A DNA stretch of 64,000 nucleotides from Strongylocentrotus droebachiensis (taxonomy: Eukaryota; Echinodermata; Echinoidea; Camarodonta; Strongylocentrotidae). This document shows positions 56,826 through 64,000 of this stretch, piece by piece. Within the stretch, counting starts at the first letter, position 1, and each line of letters opens with the position of its first letter. The position numbers and the translations under genes are program-made. Location of the stretch: NCBI GenBank assembly GCA_035222895.1, contig JAVYIG010002369.1, positions 186,001 to 250,000 on the forward strand, written 5' to 3'. The notes beneath the pieces were generated by a model. It was not told the DNA's origin, did no database searches, and worked only from the letters and a program-made list of their open reading frames with translations.

Positions 56826-57270
56826 AGAATCATCAGAAGAATTATTTACTATAATTTGTACTGTTTTCGTTTCTTCATCTTTTTCTGAATTCAGTTTTCC
56901 ATTCCCGCGCGAAGCGCTGATGCTTTGACGTACTCATTGAATTATTACTCTTAATCTTTGTCTGAATTCAGTTCCCCCCCCCCCCCCCCCGCGCGAAGTG
57001 CGGAAGTTTTTACGTTTCATTCAATAAAGAGTAGACGATTCGTTGTACTGTTTCTGACTCTTAATCCTTATCTGAATTTTGTTTTGCCCCTCCCGCACAG
57101 AGCTTTGACCTTTTCATTAAATCATCAGATAAAGAAGACGATTCGTTGTACTGTTTTTGACTCTTAATCCTTATCTGAATTTTGTTTTGCCCCTCCCGCA
57201 AAAAGCGCGGGAGCTTTGACCTTTTCATTACATATTAGACAAAGAAGACGATTCGTTGAACCGATTCATT
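56826..57270. repeat. tandem array, about 105-bp unit, four copies
   Basis: Units begin with CTCTTAATC(C/T)TTATCTGAAT or its diverged form near 56826, 56948, 57058 and 57161. Each contains a C-rich or CCCGCG(A/C)AA..GCG run, GAGCTTTGACCTTTTCATT and AAGAAGACGATTCGTTGTAC. Copies 3 and 4 are nearly identical; copy 1 is the most diverged. Confidence 0.85.
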
Positions 57271-58139
57271 TTCAAAAAATGTTTCTTTGTCCGCTAAACC
57301 GGACAGTTCGAAGGGAAAAAATATTGCCGGCCGACCGACATAATACATCTCACCGACTTCAAACTTCTGCATTGATATAGTACACGAGGATCGAGAAAGA
57401 ATACCGACACAGCGGACCCGACACAGCAACATAATTATCTATGCGTATCCTTCTTGTCCCCTCGAAGTGGTGACTCCAACAAACATCCCCCCTCTCTCTT
57501 TCTCTCTCTTACTCTCTTTCTTTTCCTTTTCTTTTCCTTTCCTTTTTTTCTTTTCTTTCCCTTTCCGTCTCATTTAACCCCTCCCCCATTTCTCATTTTT
57601 TCCGACAGCAGCGCAATATTACCGACAATATCCTGACAGGTGGGGGGGGGGTGGGGGCGTGTCGCACCCCACACCCCCCCCCCTTTAGCGACACCCCTGG
57701 TTGTTATCCCATTATGCAATTCCTCATGCTCTCGCAGCTCTCTTCTATCGTTGTTTAATTCTCTTCATCTTTTTTTTCCTTTGTCTTTTTAACCAAAATA
57801 ATTCTCTCTTTCCCCCTTTTTGCCATCTCTTTTTTTTTGGTTCTTTTTGTGTGTTTTTTTTGGGGGGGGCTACACGCCTGGCAAAAGAGCCCCCATATTA
57901 TGCACACTGCAAAATTGCGTGCCTTCCTCGCCCCTTTCCCGGTAAAAAAAAAAAAACACCTTCTTATAATATCATCCCCTTTTTTTTTCCTTCTCTCCCC
58001 GTTCTCTTCTCCGTTCTCCTTTTCCGCCTTTTCTCTCCTCTCTCTTCTCTTCCCCTTTCTTCCTTCCCCCTCATTTTTATTTCCCCCTCTATATTCTCAA
58101 ACAAACCTACACCAATTAACTTAGTTCTACCGCCAATTT
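57271..58139. other. C/T-rich unassigned sequence
   Basis: Pyrimidine-rich blocks (57480-57610, 57960-58110) and G/C tracts near 57640-57690. The 155-codon + strand frame at 57701-58168 is Ser/Phe/Pro-rich from the composition and is not annotated as a gene. Confidence 0.45.
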
Positions 58140-58560
58140 TAATAAGAGCCACGTCCCCCTTCTCATAAAAGCACCCGTTCACCTCCGATAAATGCCCCTA
58201 TTAAAATCTGATCGGTGCCCCTTTTCTTTCAACAAATGCACATTTCCCTTTATCATTAGTGCCCCTTTTTCATTCTCATAAGTGCCCCTTTTCATCTCTG
58301 ATAATTACCCTTTTAACAATGACATGTGCCCCTTTTTCCTTTCTAATAAGGAACCTATCCCTTTTTCATAAATGCCCCTTTGTACTTCTCATAAATTCCC
58401 TTTTCATCCCTGGTGCGTGCCTCTTTTTTTAGGTGTAAGAAGTGCCCCATTTGCACCCCTGATATTTAGCCTTTGTACTTTGACACGTGCTCCTTTTCTT
58501 TTCTAATAAGTGTCTTAACCCTTTCGATAAGTGTCCCCACATCATTAAACGTGCCCCTAA
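58140..58560. repeat. degenerate minisatellite, about 22-25-bp unit
   Basis: CTCATAAGTGCCCCTTTTC-like units are repeated about 15 times with variable spacing (GATAAGTGTCCCC, CATAAATGCCCCTTT). Confidence 0.75.
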
Positions 58561-60200
58561 TTTCAAGCGACTAAGAGCAGTTTCCCCTAAAGCTCGCTCG
58601 CTACGCTCGCTCGGAGTTATAGATGTAATAAAAAATATGTAAATTATCAAAGGTCTTTTCAGTCTTCCGTTATGAGAATGTGCTTATATCCCCATTAGGA
58701 TTGTGTTTTTCCTCTTTATAAGATGTAATTTTTCGCACTGCGACCTCACAAATCTTAATGATTTTCTTTGCTCGTTCGCAAATGAATTTTTAGACCATCA
58801 CAACCAACTGCAAAGTTTGATGCTTAAGCAATATCTTATATGATGTACAAAGAGAAAAAAATATTGAAATCATCCAACGAATTTCCTTTTGGACCAATGA
58901 TTTTTTTATAATTATATTGATAATGTAATCACAATATAGGGGTATATACCAATGTCTAATAAAATGTATATTTTCGCTTTGAGATTTCCCTTTTTTCTTG
59001 GTGCCGGCTGTGCCCCCCCCCCCTATTTCCAAATCCTGGATCTGCCACTGATGTATAACAATATTTACAGCATAATTATAACACAACATATAATGCAAGT
59101 TAAAGAAATCATACATTGGTTTTATGGAAGCCCTCTCCACTTCTATGACGTAATGATTGACACGTACACTACTCACTTCACATTTTTATTTTTTTAAATT
59201 ACAGCTAGCTAGTAGACGAAACTTGTCAAGCAGACCGAATAGGCCGAAAGTAAAGGAAACCATACTATAAAATTTAATCTACAATATTTTACTATAGTGT
59301 CACTAAGCACTTTAATTTGATATATACATGTAGATGACTAAAATCGGACCTCTTAGTAGACTAGCCCACAAAAAACCTGCAAAGAGTCTGTAAATATTTT
59401 GCAACGTCGCGTCGTCTGCTATCAAGGGGGCGACAACATTTACACAGTCACATGCATAGGCGCCGGAGTTGGGGGGGCAGGGGGGCAGCTGCCCCCCCCC
59501 CCCCCCCAATAAAAAAAGTGGGGGGCAAAACGCATTTTTGCCCCCCCCAAAAAAAAAAAAAAAAAAAAAAACGCCCCCCCCCCTCCAAAAAAAAAAAAAA
59601 AGCAGTAAAGAAGTAAACATGGTTTGTATTTTTAACCCAAAAGAACATAACAATAATAAAAACCTGAATTAAATCACATAATAATTCAATTCAAAGAAAA
59701 GGAAAGTTCACAGGAATTTAATTTCTTAAACATTGCGCATGCCACCTATACGGTATTGATCAATGGAGGTCTGTATAATAGCGATACGCGCTTATCGTTG
59801 ACATATTGTGCGAGAATGGGAAAACGTGTCTGTTTTTGTTTGTTATAGGGGTGAGAAGACATGAGCCCCTGAACGCTGGCGTAATGATGGGGGGGGGGTG
59901 TATTTCTTATTCGATACCAGTGATTTACAAATGTTGCTGTTATGACATGATTTTCCGGTATTTTTTCTCCATTTTTTTTGTAAGTCACACCTTTTTATGC
60001 GTTTGTTGGCAAATAAGAAATTCCCATAAGAAATTTCGGACGAAAAATACGCTTATTTAGAAGGCTTTATGTCATGGTTTGCAAAGTGGCTGGGCTCGAG
60101 CCCCCCCCCCCCCACCCCCCTCCCCTCACTTTTTGAAAAAGTATGTTAAAGAGAAAAAGAAAGAAAGACAGAGAGAAAAAATAAGTGACCTGCCAATGTC
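58561..60200. other. unassigned sequence with G/C tracts
   Basis: A hAT-like right end (CTGGATCTGCCACTG, 59036-59050) has no visible partner. C/G and A tracts at 59470-59600 and 60100-60122 probably mark decayed MITEs. A hairpin word CGAGCGAGCGTAGCGAGCG (minus strand) occurs near 58590-58615. No gene found. Confidence 0.45.
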
Positions 60201-60220
60201 ACAAATAAGGTATAAAACAT

Positions 60221-60640
60221 GCTCATCTGACCGTAATTTAATGCCTAAAACCCCAGAGCTTACGGGGGCTCAACCCCCTGAATGCTCATCTGACCGTCAT
60301 TAAATACCTAAAACCCCTGAGCTTCCGGGGGCTCTGCCCCCTGGCACACGTCAATGGCCTTAAAGAGGGCCCCTGGATGCTCATCCGACCGTAATTAAAT
60401 ACCTAAAACCCCTGAGCTTCCAGGGGCTCTGCCCCCTGGACCCCACCAAGGGCCCTAAGGCGGGCCCCTGGGTGCTCATCTGCCCGTAATTAAATACCTA
60501 AAACCCCTGAGCTTTCGGGGGCTCTGCCCCCTGGAACACGTCAATGGCCTTAAAGAGGGCCCCTGGATGCTCATCTGACCGTAATTAAATACCTAAAACC
60601 CCTGAGCTTCCGGGGGCTCAGCCCCTTGACTACCTGCCGA
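60221..60640. repeat. tandem array, about 95-bp unit, five copies
   Basis: GCTCATCTGACCGTAATTAA starts at 60221, 60283, 60379, 60474 and 60569. Spacing is 62, 96, 95 and 95 bp, so the first unit lacks 33 bp. Each unit carries CCTAAAACCCCTGAGCTTCC and a GGGGGCTCTGCCCCC hairpin. Confidence 0.9.
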
Positions 60641-60928
60641 GGCTCATGCCCTGGACCCCACGCCAATTTACGCTCTACCTGGTCGTTAATACTCCACTTT
60701 GAAAAACGTTCCGCGGGACCTGCAAGTAACGTGTTAGACTGGTGGTGATGCAGATTTTTCGTCTGCCCCCCCCCCCCCTTCCGAACGTTTTTTCTCATTA
60801 CGTCACTGCCCCTGGAAGGTGAGCCCCCTGGAATGTTTGCCCCCCAATCCCAAACTGCTTCCGGCGCGCCTGGTCACATGACAGTGTAACGTGACACCAA
60901 CAAATAGCACATAAACAGTGCACCCTTC

Positions 60929-60937
<9 letters not shown>

Positions 60938-60961
<24 letters not shown>

Positions 60962-60990
60962 ACGCGCACACACGCACACACACAGACAGA
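60938..60990. repeat. (CA)n microsatellite
   Basis: (CA)n of about 50 bases with a few CG interruptions. Confidence 0.9.
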
Positions 60991-61149
60991 GTACAGTGAG
61001 AGGGAATACACATACAGTACAGTTCTTAAGTACGGTTCCGAGAGTGGTCTCTGACCAAGCCGCTCTGCGGAATAAAATTAGACGATGTGACGCGTTAGTG
61101 GTACGGAAAAAATAATCGCGACCCGGGACTGAACCACTTTGTTGCAGAG

Positions 61150-61653
61150 TTAAAGGTAATACAAAGTTTTGGGAAATTTTGAAAATTGGGTGGATAGTGA
61201 ATCTTTACAATTCTGATATATTTGGATGCCCCTGTGGATGTATTATAACACTAACAAAATTAGCCCCTAAAACACTTCTGTTTTTGAGAAAAATTGAATA
61301 TACAAATTTACCGGTGCTCCCGGTAAATTTTGATAAATTTCAAATAGCGCCTATGGACGTACAATCGTAGCTGCGACCATGAAAATCTCAGAATATGTAG
61401 TTGGGATATATAATTTCTAAACGGGAATAGCTAATCGGTCGATTTCAGTCAAGAAACATTGTTTCATAGCTAAATTAATATCTTGACCTTGAGAGGGAGC
61501 TATACAACATAAAGAGTTTATTATTTATAATTTCATAACTTTAGACTCGATTTCAACCTCGACAACGATCAACTTGTAGGAACGCATATGCTTCTAATAT
61601 GTTAATTTGAACCAAATTCATGACCCCATACCAAAACTTTGTAATACCTTTAA
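61150..61653 (+). mobile_element. TTAA-flanked MITE, family B, copy 2
   Basis: TTAA lies at 61150-61153 and 61650-61653. Ends are AGGTAATACAAAGTTTTGGG and CCAAAACTTTGTAATACCT. Full-length alignment with 6455-6965, differing by scattered substitutions and small indels. Confidence 0.88.
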
Positions 61654-61837
61654 AGAAATTTAGTGAACAACGTGTAAACAAAATCAGCAACAAAGACTGC
61701 ACTCAAGTAAACCAAGGGTCAGTAAAACCGGGTCAGTGAACACGGGTGAACACTGGTCGGTTGGTGCGTGCGTCTACCAGTCCTGTACAATGGATGAGAA
61801 CAGCATAATGTTGATATTATCAAGTATATATATACTA

Positions 61838-62974
61838 CAGTGTGTCCCGAAAAAACTATACACTTTTTAAATGGCTGCCGAATAACAAATATATGATTCT
61901 AGGGGGAAAAGTTTTATATGGATGGAAAGCTCATAAACTCAACTTTCATATGACACCAAAAAGTTTGAACATAATTCATGCTTGGGTGAGCACTGCTCAC
62001 TTTTGTAAAGGGGATGAAAATTAGGTTGCGCAGGAATTAGCCTTCCAATTTGTGAGAGGTAAATCCTTTGGAGCTTACAACATTGAGGGTGATATGATAC
62101 ATTCATGATTTGCTGAGTGAATTTCATGGTTCATTAAACCAAACTTTTATGCCCGGAACAGGAATTTCATTTTTTATTGTAGCATTGTAACTTTCCCTGG
62201 TAGACTCAGTGGTGTGTTCATGAGAGTCAGGATGGGGTGATGGTACATGTTGGAATTTCCATGTTACAAACTGTTATTTTTTACATTTGTGACTTTGAAT
62301 AAAAACCTTCACCCCACATTTCAGTTACCATTTACCTGAAGAATAAGTAGCCGACATATTGGACATTCCTTTTTTCAACCTACCGTATTTGAATATTCAA
62401 TTTACATTATCCCTACCTGGGTATTGAGTAAATCAATGAGATGTTCAACTAATCTTACAATAATTGAAATGTGGGGTGAAGGTTTTTATTCAAAGTCACA
62501 GATGTAAGAGAATAACAGTTTGTAACATGGAAATTACAAAATGTACCATCACCCCATCCTGACTCCCATGAACACACCACTGAGTCTGCCAGGGAAGTTA
62601 CAGTGCTACAATAAAAAAATGCAATTCCTGTTCACTCATGCATAAAATGTTAATCCCATAAACCAAACATTTCACTCAGCAAACCCAAACTCATCACAAC
62701 TGATCATAAATTGGTCATATCATCCTCATTTCCGTAAGCTCCAATGGATTTACCTTTCACAAATTGGAAGGCTAATTCCTGCGCAACCTAATTTTCATAC
62801 CCTTTACAAAAGTGAGCAGTGCCTACCCGATCATGAATTATTTTCGCAACTTTTGGTGTCATATGAAAGTTGAGTGTATGAGCTTTCCATACATATATAA
62901 CTTTTCCCCTATAATTATATATTTGTTATTCGGCAGCCATTTCAAAAGTGTATAGTTTTTTTCGGGACACACTG
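61838..62974. mobile_element. mariner-like MITE with about 490-bp inverted repeats
   Basis: TA (61836-61837), then CAGTGTGTCCCGAAAAAACT, and at the right TTTTTTTCGGGACACACTG, then TA (62975-62976). The repeats extend inward for nearly half the element (mirrored words ATGGCTGCCGAATAACAAAT, GTTGCGCAGGAATTAGCC, CACCCCATCCTGACTC, GGTGAAGGTTTTTATTC), leaving a centre of about 150 bp. CAGTGTGTCCC-type ends with TA fit Tc1/mariner. No transposase frame. Confidence 0.88.
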
Positions 62975-62978
62975 TATA

Positions 62979-63390
62979 GTACGGAGCCCGGGAAGGGACA
63001 TGTGACAAATATTTGTTATCTCATTGCCGAGATAATATCTCATTTTAATAAGATAATTATCTCATTAAAACGACATATATCTCATTTTAATAAGATAATT
63101 ATCTCAATAAAAAGAGATAATATCTCATTTTAATAAGATAATCATCTCATTAAAACGACATAATTTTAATAAGATAATTTCCTCATCATGAAAACGACTT
63201 ATTTATCTCATTAATAAAATGAGATATATCTCATTAAAACGACATAATTATCTCATTATAATTATGTCGTTTTAATGAGATAATTATCTCATTAAAATGA
63301 GATATTATCTCATTAAAAATGAGATATTATCTAGTTTTTATAATGAGATAACAAATATTTTTCACATGTCCCTTCCCGCGGGCTCCGTAC
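62979..63390. mobile_element. MITE with (ATCTCATT/AATGAGAT) palindromic interior
   Basis: TA (62977-62978), then GTACGGAGCCCGGGAAGGGA, and at the right TCCCTTCCCGCGGGCTCCGT followed by AC, then TA (63391-63392). The inverted repeat extends to ACAAATATTTGTTATCTCAT. The interior (63010-63350) is nearly all AGATAATTATCTCATT and AAAACGACATA words in both directions. Confidence 0.88.
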
Positions 63391-64000
63391 TACAGGCACA
63401 TTCACATATAACAATTGGTGCGATTTGGCGCGCGATGCAAAGATCGAAACAAAAAATGATGCAAAGTTTTTTGTTTTTTGTTGTTGCGACCATTCACACA
63501 CAGGGAATTCTCGCTCCACGCCAAGAACGCCCGAACTGCATATGCGTGAATTTCGATGATGCGCGGTTGGAATCCTGCATGGGATTAAATGAATCGAATT
63601 TCGATTCTCAATAGGCCTACCATAATTTACACACACAGCGCCAGGCAAACTATTTCGATTAATCTGAAAAATAGTAAGACTTACTGCGAATTGGATCAGG
63701 ATGCGAATAGCGAAGATTAGTGAAATTATTATGTCAACACACGCACAAAAAAACAAGAAAAAATGGATCGCGATGCAAAAAAAATAGATTTTTAAATATT
63801 TCTGCAGGTGTGAACTCCCCTAATACCTCAAACCAAATCTAATTCATGTTTTATCAATAGGTGTCCAAGCAAGCGGGAAGTGATGACAAAAGAACATTAA
63901 AAGGCAATTGAGCCTGACCAAATAATACACGCATTCCATAAGTAAAGCATTGATTTTGTGTGTATATAGAGATCAATCAAACACGATTATGAGTGGACAA
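63391..64000. other. unassigned sequence
   Basis: Contains TTTGGCGCGCG near 63427 and CGATTTCGATT-type words. A 141-codon minus frame (63331-63756) shows no domain that I recognise. Confidence 0.4.

Noticed and set aside
57701..58168. 155-codon + frame with hydrophobic start
   Set aside because: Composition follows pyrimidine-rich DNA, and it spans G/C and A tracts that would be frameshift-prone.

Overview
This window looks like gene-poor nuclear DNA from an animal, most likely a marine invertebrate. The tRNA-derived SINEs, tandem CT/CA microsatellites and dense MITE populations would fit an echinoderm or a similar deuterostome, but that placement is an inference with low confidence. The DNA is AT-rich. 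I see no long open frame, operon, rRNA, true tRNA gene or CRISPR array. I could not recognise a single intact host gene. The only host-protein similarity found is a short histone H2A-like fragment near 28.6-28.75 kb.

Almost everything recognisable is repetitive. (1) Non-autonomous DNA transposons: at least five families are bounded by TTAA target duplications, each with two copies here (5918/38678, 6455/61150, 9707/34961, 15708/27607, 40198/54377). The last pair has piggyBac-like CCCTA termini. A second large group has TA target duplications (20776, 53704, 19773, 21239, 21592, 28881, 29273, 42395, 50442, 61838, 62979). Others have GGGCCCGTTTCAC-type, GGCCCGGTCCCACTG-type or CAGNGGCGGATC-type ends. 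(2) tRNA-derived SINEs with A and B boxes and (ATT)n tails (27360-27940, 25940-26270, 36796-37205, plus fragments). (3) One decayed CR1/L2-like LINE on the + strand (44.59-49.08 kb), split by two insertions. One of these is an almost perfect palindrome with 396-bp arms. (4) Satellites and minisatellites: a 30-bp CpG-rich array (4.07 kb), a roughly 180-bp diverged array (24.2-25.5 kb), a roughly 210-bp higher-order CT/CA array (37.5-38.3 kb), and units of about 105, 95 and 145/127 bp at 56.8, 60.2 and 55.0 kb.

Layout: 0-11 kb holds MITEs, SINE tails and unassigned AT-rich DNA; 11-24 kb holds CT/GA microsatellite blocks and TA-type MITEs; 24-31 kb holds the 180-bp array, SINEs, the H2A-like fragment and two MITEs that abut at one TA; 31-43 kb holds microsatellites, a piggyBac-like element and a foldback MITE; 44-52 kb holds the LINE with nested insertions and a 2.7-kb element built of short palindromic words; 52-64 kb holds a CGGATG-rich MITE, tandem arrays, C-tract-rich DNA, a long-inverted-repeat mariner-like element and an abutting palindromic MITE.

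The genes do not act together as a pathway. The biological content is a record of nested transposition. The strongest observations are an in-window empty site that proves TTAA targeting, element copies whose two ends have changed in concert, and a near-identical palindrome carrying a hammerhead-like motif inside an old LINE.
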